A stretch of DNA of 64,000 bases from Glandiceps talaboti (taxonomy: Eukaryota; Hemichordata; Enteropneusta; Spengelidae). Positions 38,201-46,826 of this stretch are shown here, piece after piece (positions within the stretch are counted from its first letter, which is position 1; each line of letters opens with the position of its first letter). The position numbers and the translations under genes were made by a program. Under the pieces are notes generated by a model. The model saw only the letters and a list, made by a program, of their open reading frames with translations, made no database searches and was not told the DNA's origin. Location: positions 27,199,380-27,263,379 of the forward strand of contig NC_135551.1 of the NCBI RefSeq assembly GCF_964340395.1. Direction: 5' to 3'.

Positions 38201-41200
38201 ACACACTGCCACCTAAAAGAATGTGATTTTGAGTTATCATTTGTTTTCTTCAGAAATTGCAATTAGGCCTGGTACCCTTGTTACTCAGTTCATGGAGAAT
38301 ACAAGTGTGTATAACATTTACTGGAACTATTAATGTCTTCTTTGCAGTGATCCGATCCTTTGATGTGAATAAACCAGGATGTGAAGTAGATGACTTGAAG
38401 GGTGGAGTAGCTGGTGGTAGTATTCTTAGAGGAGTACTCAAGGTGAGTAGCTGGTGGTAGTATTCTTTGAGGAGTAGTAGTCAAGGTGAGTAGCCGGTGG
38501 TAGTATTCTTCGAGGAGTAGTAGTAGTCAAGGTGGGTAGCCGGTGGTAGTATTCTTAGGGGAGTACTCAAGGGGAGTGAACATCCATGTGCCATGTGTAT
38601 CCTTTAATGCCATGTGTATACCATTGAATAGCATCCAGTCATTTGTTCCAACTGATGTCTACATCTCACAGGTCCTATTTATGACCAAGGCCTAGATATT
38701 TGGTTTGTTGTAGTCTAATACCTGATGTATTCATGAAATCAACAAAATAAAACTACTACCAGTAATTTCACTCCAATATAAACAATTCCTTGATTGTAGG
38801 TTGGTCAAGAAATTGAAGTTAGACCAGGCATTGTATCAAAGGATCAAGATGGTAAACTAAAATGTCGACCTATCTTCTCCAAGATTGTTTCATTATATGC
38901 CGAACAGAATGATTTACAATACGCAGTCCCTGGTGGCCTAATTGGTAAGTACAGTCTAATATATTGAAATGTGTTCTCGTACTGCATAATAAGTGATGGT
39001 AGTCATTGTCTTGTTGCTATTGAAGATCAATGAGTTACACCACATTGTCGTACTTACATGCGGTAGGAAATTTACCATCACCTAAATTTTAGGTCAGTGA
39101 GATTCTGGTACATGTACAAAAAACTGACCTTACTCTGCTAGAATTTTTCACAAGCCAGTCAGTTTTGATCCCAAAATCTACAGTACCCTAAGTTATACTG
39201 ACCAGTATGCCCTCTAATGATAGTTGTTGTTGTGGGTCTGTATGATAAAACCTGGGATTTTTGTGATTCACCACATAGTAAGAGACAGTGTGCCCTCTAA
39301 GTCAATTTGACGCACCACTGACGCACACAATTTCTAGTGACGCACCAAAATTTGGTGTTCCCCTATTTCTTACTATGTAGTGACTCACAAGAAATGCCAG
39401 TTTTTATCATTTTGACTCACAACAACAAAATTTGGCTATCATTAGAGGGCACACTGGTAAGAGGTAGGGGAACACCAAATTTTGGTGTGTCACTAGAAAT
39501 AGTGTGCGTCAGCAGCGCATCAAATTGGCTTAGAGGGCACACTGATACTGACACTTCTCACAAGTCTGTGAGTGACTATACTTTTGTCTTTTTATAGGTG
39601 TTGGTACAAAAATTGACCCTACCCTATGCCGTGCTGACAGAATGGTTGGCCAGGTATTAGGATCTATTGGGGCATTACCTGATATCTATACAGAATTGGA
39701 AATCTCCTATTTCTTACTCCGTCGTCTTCTTGGTGTACGAACTGAAGGAGACAAGAAAGGAGCAAAGGTAAGTTGTAAAGAATTGAATCTTGGTAAGGGT
39801 GGCCGTACTTATGTTGTAGAGAATTGAATCTTGGTAAGGGTGGCCGTACTTATGTTGTAGAGAATTGAATCTTGGTAAGGGTGGCCGTACTTATGTTGTA
39901 AAGAATTGAATCTTGGTAAGGGTGGCTGCTTAATTCTATGTTTGTCATGACCTGACTGACTCTATGTTTCTTAAATTTTTCGTCAAATTTTACCTAATGT
40001 AATGTTGTCCCTCTGTTACTATGGTTACCAATGTTTAGCAAAAATGGTCACTTAATTATAACTACATTGCCATAGTCATCTGCATCTATAATTGCCAAAT
40101 TAATTTAAAGGGGACTCTGCCACTCCTGGAAATAAATGCATGTCAATAATCTTTGGGTTGTGGAGAGTCATTTCATGATTTCACATCATATAAATGTGCA
40201 ATTACCAAGAAACGCCAAATTGAAACTATTTCCCCTTCACTGATCTAGCAATGGACCACTTTTGCCTCATGGGACTTTGCAGACATGCATATACATTAGA
40301 TGAACTATGAATATTAATGACTCATGCTTGTTGCCTTCAGGAATACCGTCATAAATAGGTATTTGTTCATTGCCCTTTCAGATATATGTGTAATCAAAGG
40401 GTCAAGAAAGTGACATTTTGTCAAGATTTATAATATTTTCAATGATGGATTATTTCATTGTTTTTCTTCAGGTACAAAAACTAGCTAAGAATGAAGTATT
40501 GATGGTTAACATTGGTTCACTATCAACTGGAGGTAGAGTTTCTGCCGTCAAGGCTGATTTAGCCAAAATTATGCTTACCAACCCAGTATGTACAGAGGTT
40601 GGTGAAAAGATTGCTCTCAGTAGAAGAGTCGAAAAACATTGGAGGTAAGGAAAGAAGATGATTTATCTATCCATGGTGGTTTATGGATAGGATAAAGTTC
40701 AACAGAACAAGATTTTATCGGATATTTTGGATTTATCCTTAGCTTGAAATTGAGAGCCCTATCCTCTGGATTATGCCCTCTAGTGGTGAGGACTTGTAAT
40801 GATCAATGGATGATGATTGCTACAATAGACCATTCATGTAAATGTAAATGGTTTGAGATGAAATGTTGATATGAATTGTGAACCCAATAGTGATTTCCAA
40901 TAAATTTTATTACACTGGTGAATACATATCAAAGGAAAGGAGTCAAGCTGTGTTAGTAACCCTTTTTGGCCATGTGTTGCAATCTCAGTTTGAATACAGA
41001 GGTATTGCTTCACATTTTTAGCACTGTCTGTATGTTGTAGTACAGATACTTAAGAACTAGAAACCCCATTTGAGAATGTGATCATCAAGTATGGCACTAC
41101 GATATTCTAATCCACACTACACTTCAGATGTTTTTGTCACTTTATGTAGTTACCTTTTCATAAATTTGTTTTTCATTTATTTATTTGACAGATTGATTGG

Positions 41201-41261
41201 TTGGGGTCAAATCAGGAGAGGAATGACTGTCAAACCAACAAACCCTGAAGATGAAGACTAA
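32266..41261 (+). CDS. EIF2S3: Eukaryotic translation initiation factor 2 subunit gamma (eIF2 gamma)
   Basis: Twelve exons: 32266-32328, 34081-34144, 34360-34487, 35130-35251, 36232-36326, 36714-36872, 37655-37789, 38348-38442, 38800-38944, 39598-39767, 40472-40644, 41192-41261. All join in phase with GT-AG and give 472 residues, the same length as the human protein. It is the GTPase core of eIF2, which carries initiator Met-tRNA to the 40S ribosome. G1 GHVAHGKS (46-53), G3 DCPGH (132-136) and G4 NKID (188-191) are intact. The zinc-ribbon loop keeps Cys 89, 94, 99, 113 and 118, which human has partly lost and yeast keeps. The start is set by [18 protein letters not shown], close to human [20 protein letters not shown]. 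Four of its introns carry donor-side tandem arrays. Confidence 0.97.
34731..34980 (+). mobile_element. MITE family C copy 1, 250 bp with perfect 15-bp inverted ends
   Basis: ATAGGGAACTTGCAA at 34731-34745 is perfectly inverted at 34966-34980. If the TA next to GGGAAC is the target duplication, the element is Tc1/mariner-type. A second copy of exactly the same length (56897-57146) is about 90% identical by eye. It lies in EIF2S3 intron 3. The interior has GACTGAGCATGCTCAGA and, near the right end, AACATGGCGG. Confidence 0.85.
35512..35660 (-). mobile_element. tRNA-like core framed by inverted repeats (SINE/MITE chimera?)
   Basis: On the minus strand the core reads like a decayed tRNA: an A-box-like block ending ACCTGGTTAGAGCA and a B-box-like GGTTCAATTCC about 30 bases later. 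The anticodon stem does not pair, so it is not a working tRNA gene. The core is framed by about 33-bp inverted repeats (AATTTGTTATAAAT, GAGGAAAG, AAAGTGAC mirrored on the right). It lies in EIF2S3 intron 4. A tRNA-derived SINE or a MITE that captured a tRNA fragment are the options. Confidence 0.6.
36857..36949 (+). repeat. EIF2S3 exon 6 donor array, 3 copies of about 30-40 bp
   Basis: The exon end and donor (CAGAGGTTTGTACAGGGTAA) are repeated at about 36887 (donor mutated to GGGCAA) and, more diverged, at about 36919 (GGGGGTTAGTACAGGGTAAG). The true donor is the GT at 36873, which joins to exon 7 in phase. The third copy is interrupted by the fold-back element at 36950. Confidence 0.8.
36950..37331. 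mobile_element. Fold-back (Mutator-like) MITE with 9-bp target duplication
   Basis: The whole 382 bp is a near-palindrome: the left arm TAGACTCTCTCACAG...CTTCGCTTTACTAAAAT is mirrored by ATTTTAGTAAAGCGAAG...CTGTAAGAGAGTCTA, meeting at a small centre near 37140. It is flanked by GGTAAGTGT on both sides (36941-36949, 37332-37340), a 9-bp duplication typical of Mutator-like elements. It is more GC/CpG-rich than its surroundings. It sits in EIF2S3 intron 6, exactly in a copy of the splice donor. Confidence 0.75.
37547..37603. repeat. Short 20-bp repeat, 3 copies
   Basis: CAAACTAATTGTACAGCATC, CAAACTAAATGTACAGCATC and CAAACTTATTGTACCAAATC follow one another in EIF2S3 intron 6, about 50 bases upstream of the exon 7 acceptor. 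Confidence 0.8.
37775..37954 (+). repeat. EIF2S3 exon 7 donor array, 6 x 30 bp
   Basis: Each unit contains CCCAGACTTATTG then GTAAGT then about 11 intron-like bases ending TTTGA. Copy 1 is the true exon end plus donor (GT at 37790). Donors decay with distance: GTAAGT, GTAAGT, GTAAGT, GTTAGT, ATAAGT, TTAAGT. The 30-bp unit keeps frame, so donors 2 and 3 would add 10 or 20 residues; a TGA follows the third. Confidence 0.9.
38400..38577 (+). repeat. EIF2S3 exon 8 donor array, 4 copies of 40-46 bp
   Basis: The exon end (TAGCTGGTGGTAGTATTCTT ... GTACTCAAG) and donor GTGAGT are repeated three more times. Copies 2 and 3 are longer because an AGT triplet is itself repeated (GTAGTAGTCAAG, GTAGTAGTAGTCAAG). 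Copies 2 and 3 keep good donors (GTGAGT, GTGGGT); copy 4 ends AAGGGGAG, donor lost. The true donor is the GT at 38443. Confidence 0.9.
39286..39551. mobile_element. hAT-like MITE(s) with CAGTGTGCCCTCTAA ends
   Basis: CAGTGTGCCCTCTAA at 39286-39300 is inverted at 39442-39456 (TTAGAGGGCACACTG), framed by GTAAGAGA / GTAAGAGG, a near-perfect 8-bp duplication as in hAT elements. A further inverted arm (39465-39551, ending TTAGAGGGCACACTG) mirrors the left arm over about 85 bp, so two elements or a rearranged fold-back overlap here. In EIF2S3 intron 9. Confidence 0.5.
39768..39928 (+). repeat. EIF2S3 intron 10 donor-side array, 41-bp unit, about 3.7 copies
   Basis: Starting within the first bases of the intron, a 41-bp unit (AGAATTGAATCTTGGTAAGG, then GTGGCCGTACTTATGTTGTA) repeats almost without change. 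It does not copy exon sequence, but every unit contains TTGGTAAGGG, a donor-like site. The true donor is the GT at 39768. Confidence 0.85.
40105..40382. repeat. Dispersed repeat family D copy 1
   Basis: It shares TGCCACTCCTGGAAATAAAT, GGAGAGTCATTTCATGATTT, AAATTGAAACT and ATTAGATGAAC with 56003-56262 in the same order. It starts at TTAAAGGGGAC and ends near GCCCTTTCA, a weak inverted match (AAAGGG/CCCTTT). About 275 bp, non-coding, in EIF2S3 intron 10. MITE or SINE not decided. Confidence 0.65.
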
Positions 41262-42401
41262 GAACTACCAGTCAAAAACAGTTTCCATAGTGATAGAAAC
41301 CCTGTCAGCTTTATGGTTTTATTAAATAACAAAAACTCTTCCAAGCCTCAATATTTCTTCTTCAAACCCCACCCCAACCACCAGACATGTAGACTGCCAC
41401 TTTGTCCATACAGATCACTGTTCTATTTTATCTCGAAAAGTATGATTTGTAAATGGCACTAATTTGGATTTAGGGAAGGCAATTGAAATGTTTCATCATA
41501 ACTTGGTTATGCATATTACCATGTACCCATTCATGCAGCAAAGAATTGTGGGTATGGTATGCAGCCTTATTTCATGGTACAAGCACTTGTGTTACCTTTG
41601 ACCTACAGCAAAGATTACGACCAGAGCGATTTAATCAATATTTGCAATGAACCAAATATGGTAAGAACTCTTGTCCTTATGTTGACTGTCAATATGTGCT
41701 AGGAAAATTATGCTAATTAACGATGACTGCACGTGGAACACGAGTTAATTCAACTTACCCACACATGTAATTGTCATATGTTTAATTACATCTGATTTAA
41801 AAGGTGGGGTATGTAACAGTATACATCTACATGCCACAGAAGTAGTTGGTTCATCACCCACCACAAGCAAGACAGTATATTTATGTGTACAATTGTTTTC
41901 ACATAATATCACTAAAGTTCCTTCCATTCAGATGTTTGCAAACATGTGCTAGTACATATATGTGCATGTACAGTGTACCAATTTTGTATTGAGATAATAT
42001 CATTAAAATCCCTTCCATTCAAATGTTGGCAAACACTGCAAAAATCTAGACATTTCATCCATGTTGTCACAAATACTGAAAGTTTAGCACATGATGGCTG
42101 GGTAAAGTTATAAAACTGGAAGAAAATATCCAGTCCGACAAGTGCTTGAATACTAAAACTTTCCATTCTCCATGTAACCAAAGCAGCCTACTATCAGACT
42201 ACAGTTTAGTATACAATGTAGTAATATTATTCATTATACTGTACCATTGTACAATTCTCTGGGTCATATCTCATAGAAGAGGTGATCTCTTTGACAACGA
42301 TTTCATACTATTGAGATCTAGGTCTGTCTTGCAGTGGAAATCCATGCAGACTAGCCACTTCTACGAATATATCATTGTAACTATTTGAAATGATCAATAA
42401 A
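41262..42401 (+). other. EIF2S3 3'UTR with poly(A) signal at 42396-42401
   Basis: AT-rich non-coding sequence follows the TAA. AATAAA at 42396-42401 (ATCAATAAATGG) is the first canonical signal and is followed by a G/T-rich stretch (GATATATGTGGTAAGTTTG and onward). This gives a 3'UTR of about 1.1 kb. A shorter form ending earlier cannot be excluded. Confidence 0.5.
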
Positions 42402-43690
42402 TGGAGTCGTATGTTTATTATACAAAATATTGACTGAATGTATGGATATATGTGGTAAGTTTGAAGAGTGGTGATGCAACTTCATTTTTCCCACTGACAT
42501 TTCATTTTTGATGATTGTGTTGTAAACATAATGTTTACTGATTTCTTATGTAGCTATCAGGGCTATGTTATACACATGTTGAGTGATTGTGAGGACAACA
42601 TCATACATCTGTTTCCTCAAGGGTTACTACAACAACAGACTGTTTGGGGTGACCCCGCAGACAGGCCTGAGGGAAATGATGTAGGTGTGTTACAAAACCA
42701 AATGTATTGAAGAAAACTGTAGGTATGAAAGATGGTAATATAATTAAAACAAATCAAAATTGTTTATTTGACAAGTCCTTGTAGAATTTTTCATGTGCTC
42801 TCTCAAATATATTAAATCACACTTGTCTGTATACAAACGTGTACAGTTACATTAAAGGCCAGGTGGGTGTATAACTATAGTTGGAAGAGCCAGACTGTCG
42901 GTGTTGACAAATCGGGTAAAATAAGAGGAAATGTAAACAATCCAAACAAGATTTGTCGACCATGTGTAGCAAAACTTGTCCATACCGAGTGTGGGCAGAG
43001 GTTGGTATGTAGGTGTTACACGAGTTAAAGACAACAAATAGAAACAAAAAAGATGAATAACATGAAGTGAAACTATTATATCAGCGTACAGGGTATCAGT
43101 TCTACATTGTTTTGTTTTCATGTCATGTTAGTCTGAATCAGTTGTGAGTTCATTGCATGCAAACACATCTACAGTTTCAATACGTTTTTTAGGTTTGTCA
43201 GTTATTTGCAACTTCCCCACCAAGAGTCAAATACCAAGTTGATTAAACAAACTATGATCGAAATTTGTAAGATGTGTTGTAGCACTTGGAATATGTTGGA
43301 TTGCATGGCTATGTAGGTCCAATAATTCCAATCATTTTCCCCTAATACAACCAAAGAGTCTTACATTCCTCAAAACAATATCCTCTCCATGAACGGGAAA
43401 AAAGGCGATGTTGATGAATGTTTTGCCAACATATTTAATTTTAGAAAACAATAATACATTGATATACAAGTGCTAAACAGTGAAAACTCATATACATATA
43501 CAGAATAATATATACAGAACTCAACACCAGGAAAAAGTTTGACTTAGCTGTCATCAGAGTTAACTTTTCTTATTCCTTACAGTAAAGTTGAAGTGATATT
43601 TTTGTTAAGTATAACAATTCTACATATTGCCTAAGTTTCCTCATTACTATATGAAAAGGATAATAAAAATGGCACACTACGTCTCAAATC
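42402..43690. other. Convergent intergenic region / TLR 3'UTR
   Basis: It lies between the 3' ends of EIF2S3 (plus) and the TLR (minus). No ORF is convincing. On the minus strand a weak ATTAAA signal lies at 43434-43439, about 250 bases after the TLR stop, and an AATAAA (TTTATT on plus) at 42763-42768. Confidence 0.4.
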
Positions 43691-46672
43691 TCAAATATTT
43701 GCAACTCTGTTAACTCTATTCTCTGATCTCAATGCAACTTTTAATTTCTCCCAGAAAAGTCTCTGGCCAACTTCATTTTCAGTCCATTTGATATATTTCT
43801 GGGTCAGTAACATCTTTCGTAAAATTCGCGGCATGTCATTATCAGGAATTTCACGTAACAACACAAGGAGGAGAAGATTTCTCTTCTGTCGAAATAAATG
43901 ATCTTGAGCCATTCTCATCTCAAAATAACACCACTCACTTTGTGCAAAGCCAGGTGACAGAATCAACATAGTTTTGTGACTAGTCTCTATACTTTCCAGA
44001 ATGTTGTCAAAAATATCAATACCTGGCATAAAATCACGTTCATGTAAACAGAGTTTTAAATTTGGTGGATCAATATTTTCCAAATGAGGAACTAATTGCT
44101 GCATGATCCAATCTCTGTCATTTTCATTGTAACAAACAAATGCATCATAGCGTAAATGCAATGGCAGCTCCTCATCATTGACTTGGAGTTGATAACCACC
44201 ACGCTTTAATTTGATGAGGAAACAACCATAGCGTATATACCAACGGAAACGAACACAACATACTATACAAATTGCTGAAATGGCAAAAATACAACTAACA
44301 GGTAATGAAATCATAAATGCTAGATTACATTCCCACCCAAAGGTCAACGTCAGTACAGACTTTCCATACATTTTGATTGGGTCGGCACACTTGATATTGG
44401 ATGGTACAATGTACACTCTTCTGTCATTTTTCATCCAATCTAGAAATGTCTTCATTTTACACTTTGAGCAATCAAAAATATTGCTCTCAATTCTCAAAGT
44501 TGTCAAATTGTGTAAGATTTTTAATGATTCTGCATTAACATAACTGATTTTCGTGTCCACGAGGGTCAGCTTTTCCAAATGAGAAAATTTGGCCAACAAA
44601 TCAAACATGAATTTATTTGCCAGGTCGCGTACACTAATGAAAGATAACTCTTTTACATTTGGGAATAAATTTATGAATGTGAAAACATCTGTTGTATTTT
44701 TGAATCTGACATTTGTAAGTGTTAAAGACATCAAAGATGGAAGGGTTTTGACTGGAACAGTTTTAATACATTTGTTCTCGATATGAAGGGTTTGCAATGT
44801 AGACATATTGTCAAAAAATCCTCCAAATTCTATACATTTTTCGTCTTTTGCAACGTCATCCTTCAACCGACTATCAAGGTATAATTGTTTAAGTGACGGT
44901 ATGTCGAAATGTAATGTGGTAGAAGAATAAGCAGTTGTCATTAATGTCTTGAGATTCTGAAGTTTTTTCATATCACACCTTCTCGGAGAAACAATGGAGT
45001 TTTCATCAACATTTTTTATATTAAGTGACTCCAGAGAAATCAGTTTTGAGAACATTTCGTAATCAACCATTATCAGATCATTATGGGATAAATCTAATCT
45101 TTTCAGTTTCGACAATGGAGCGAAAGACTCCATCTCGATGGTGGTTATTTTGTTGTGGGACATATCCAACTCTATCAGAGATGTCAAATTAAGGAATGAA
45201 AAATAAGAAATGTCACCTTTCAAGTTATTGTTATCCAGGTACAAGTATTCTAAAGTGTTGAAATCATGTAAGTTCAAGTCCAGCATATTGTCCATTTTGT
45301 ATCGTCTTGGGAAGTCACTCTTCCGTATTACCAATGTTCTCAGTGACGTCAGATCACTGAAAACGCCGTATGCAAGGTTATCACTGAAATCACTTTTTAT
45401 GAATCTCAAAGTTTTCAAATTTTTTAGTCCTTTAAACATTCCTTTTTGAAGCCTGATGTTGAAACTTGATGATAATTCCAAAGTTTTTAAATAGGGCAGC
45501 CATTGGAAAACTCCAGCAGACGTGGCGCGAACGTCATCTAGCAAAAGATCTTCAATGTAGATATTTTCTAAAAGCAGTTCTTGTAACTGTGATGTTCTCA
45601 AACATTCAAAAGTAGAACTAATGATCGTTAATTCTTTTGTTGCATGACCCAAACGCAGACTTTTCATTCCGGAATGTTGAACATCACACAGTAACTTCTC
45701 AACACATTCACCAGTGATCGTATTATCACTTAGATCTAACGTTGCCATCTTAACCACATTAAATGCACCAGCAATTGGACATTTTAAATTGTTCCCAGAT
45801 AAAATCAGCTCCTGTAGTGGGAAGTCCCCAAATATCATATTCTGTAGATTTGAATCATTGAAGTTGCTGCCTGTGAGAGAAAATTTCGTGAGTCTTGGAA
45901 AATCTTGCAATTCAGTGCCACCACAATAACTGTCACATTCAATGTTATTAAATATCACCATTTCAATATTTCTTAACGGTTTCAGCGGTTGATTTGGAAA
46001 ACAGTCCAGCTTATTGCTAGACAAATCTAATTTTCTTAGTTTCTTTACGTCTTGAAAGGTGTCATCTGCTAGTTCAGTTATCTTATTCCGTGAGACATCT
46101 AAAACTTTCAAATTCGTCAGGCCATGAAGGGATGACGACGACAGCATAACAACCATATTCTTACTCAAGACCAACATTTGCAACTTTCTCAGGGAGGTGA
46201 ACAAATGATTCATAATGTTTGTTAGATTGTTGACAGACAAGTCCAGCGTTTCAAGTTGCTTTAGATCACCGAAAGCATCTGCTTCAATTAATGATATTCG
46301 ATTGTATGACATGTTCAATACTTGCATTTGATGAAGCCCTCGCAGAGAGTTCTTGCTGACCATTTCGATTTTATTATTGGCAAGACCAAGAAACTGCAAT
46401 TTTCTAAGGCCTGCCAATCTACCCGGTGGTACAGATCTGATTGTGTTATACTCGAAGTCAAGATAGGTTGCAAAGGATGGTAGATTCTCAGAAACACGAT
46501 GCAATTCTCTCCGACTACAGTCAACATAGGATTGGTTGTACACGTTACATAGTGCATCCGAGATGACCACGGGAATATCAATAATCAGCAGAAGTAAGAT
46601 TCCTAGCTGGACTACTCTGTATGTACATCTGATCCACATCTTTGTTACGTCGACTATGCAGCACAAAAACAA
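43691..46672 (-). CDS. Toll-like receptor, single exon, LRR ectodomain + TM + TIR
   Basis: 993 codons without intron. Order: signal peptide (hydrophobic core about 20-38; Met12 is an equally possible start), LRR N-terminal cap with Cys42 and Cys52, roughly two dozen leucine-rich repeats (about 65-725), one LRR C-terminal cap (CSKC motif, last Cys about 782), transmembrane helix (about 784-810), TIR domain (about 838-980). TIR box 1 is YDAFVCYNENDRDW (from 842), box 2 is LCLHERDFMPG with the BB-loop proline, box 3 is RLFWEKL. One C-terminal cap makes it the vertebrate-like single-cysteine-cluster type. Such receptors detect microbial or self ligands and signal through TIR adaptors such as MyD88; ligand and compartment are unknown. 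It converges with EIF2S3 and diverges from MBTPS2. Orthology to a named TLR is not claimed. Confidence 0.95.
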   Translation of the reverse strand: MFLCCIVDVTKMWIRCTYRVVQLGILLLLIIDIPVVISDALCNVYNQSYVDCSRRELHRVSENLPSFATYLDFEYNTIRSVPPGRLAGLRKLQFLGLANNKIEMVSKNSLRGLHQMQVLNMSYNRISLIEADAFGDLKQLETLDLSVNNLTNIMNHLFTSLRKLQMLVLSKNMVVMLSSSSLHGLTNLKVLDVSRNKITELADDTFQDVKKLRKLDLSSNKLDCFPNQPLKPLRNIEMVIFNNIECDSYCGGTELQDFPRLTKFSLTGSNFNDSNLQNMIFGDFPLQELILSGNNLKCPIAGAFNVVKMATLDLSDNTITGECVEKLLCDVQHSGMKSLRLGHATKELTIISSTFECLRTSQLQELLLENIYIEDLLLDDVRATSAGVFQWLPYLKTLELSSSFNIRLQKGMFKGLKNLKTLRFIKSDFSDNLAYGVFSDLTSLRTLVIRKSDFPRRYKMDNMLDLNLHDFNTLEYLYLDNNNLKGDISYFSFLNLTSLIELDMSHNKITTIEMESFAPLSKLKRLDLSHNDLIMVDYEMFSKLISLESLNIKNVDENSIVSPRRCDMKKLQNLKTLMTTAYSSTTLHFDIPSLKQLYLDSRLKDDVAKDEKCIEFGGFFDNMSTLQTLHIENKCIKTVPVKTLPSLMSLTLTNVRFKNTTDVFTFINLFPNVKELSFISVRDLANKFMFDLLAKFSHLEKLTLVDTKISYVNAESLKILHNLTTLRIESNIFDCSKCKMKTFLDWMKNDRRVYIVPSNIKCADPIKMYGKSVLTLTFGWECNLAFMISLPVSCIFAISAICIVCCVRFRWYIRYGCFLIKLKRGGYQLQVNDEELPLHLRYDAFVCYNENDRDWIMQQLVPHLENIDPPNLKLCLHERDFMPGIDIFDNILESIETSHKTMLILSPGFAQSEWCYFEMRMAQDHLFRQKRNLLLLVLLREIPDNDMPRILRKMLLTQKYIKWTENEVGQRLFWEKLKVALRSENRVNRVANI

Positions 46673-46681
46673 ATACTACAG

Positions 46682-46751
46682 CTAGCTCTTCAAGAAAAAA
46701 ATCTCAGATGCTGTATTCCTACTGTACATATATTTGACAGACACAGTCCAT
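46682..46751 (-). promoter_or_regulatory. Two overlapping short uORFs in the TLR leader
   Basis: If the leader starts near 46795, two upstream ATGs precede the TLR start: one at 46751 (10 codons, stop TAG ending at 46719) and one at 46729 (15 codons, stop TAG ending at 46682). Both end before the main ATG at 46672, the layout of uORFs that damp translation. Function is inference. Confidence 0.4.
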
Positions 46752-46794
46752 CAACAAGGAATATTGTATCAAGAGACAACAAACTTCAACAGAA

Positions 46795-46826
46795 TGATAC
46801 TGTTAGACCAGCAACTCCTTTTTATA
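46795..46826 (-). promoter_or_regulatory. TATA box and initiator of the TLR gene
   Basis: On the minus strand TATAAAAA lies at 46826-46819 and TCATTCT, a perfect YYANWYY initiator, has its A at 46795. The spacing of 31 bases is canonical. The predicted 5'UTR is about 120 nt and needs no intron. The other complete genes here show no such TATA box. Confidence 0.65.
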
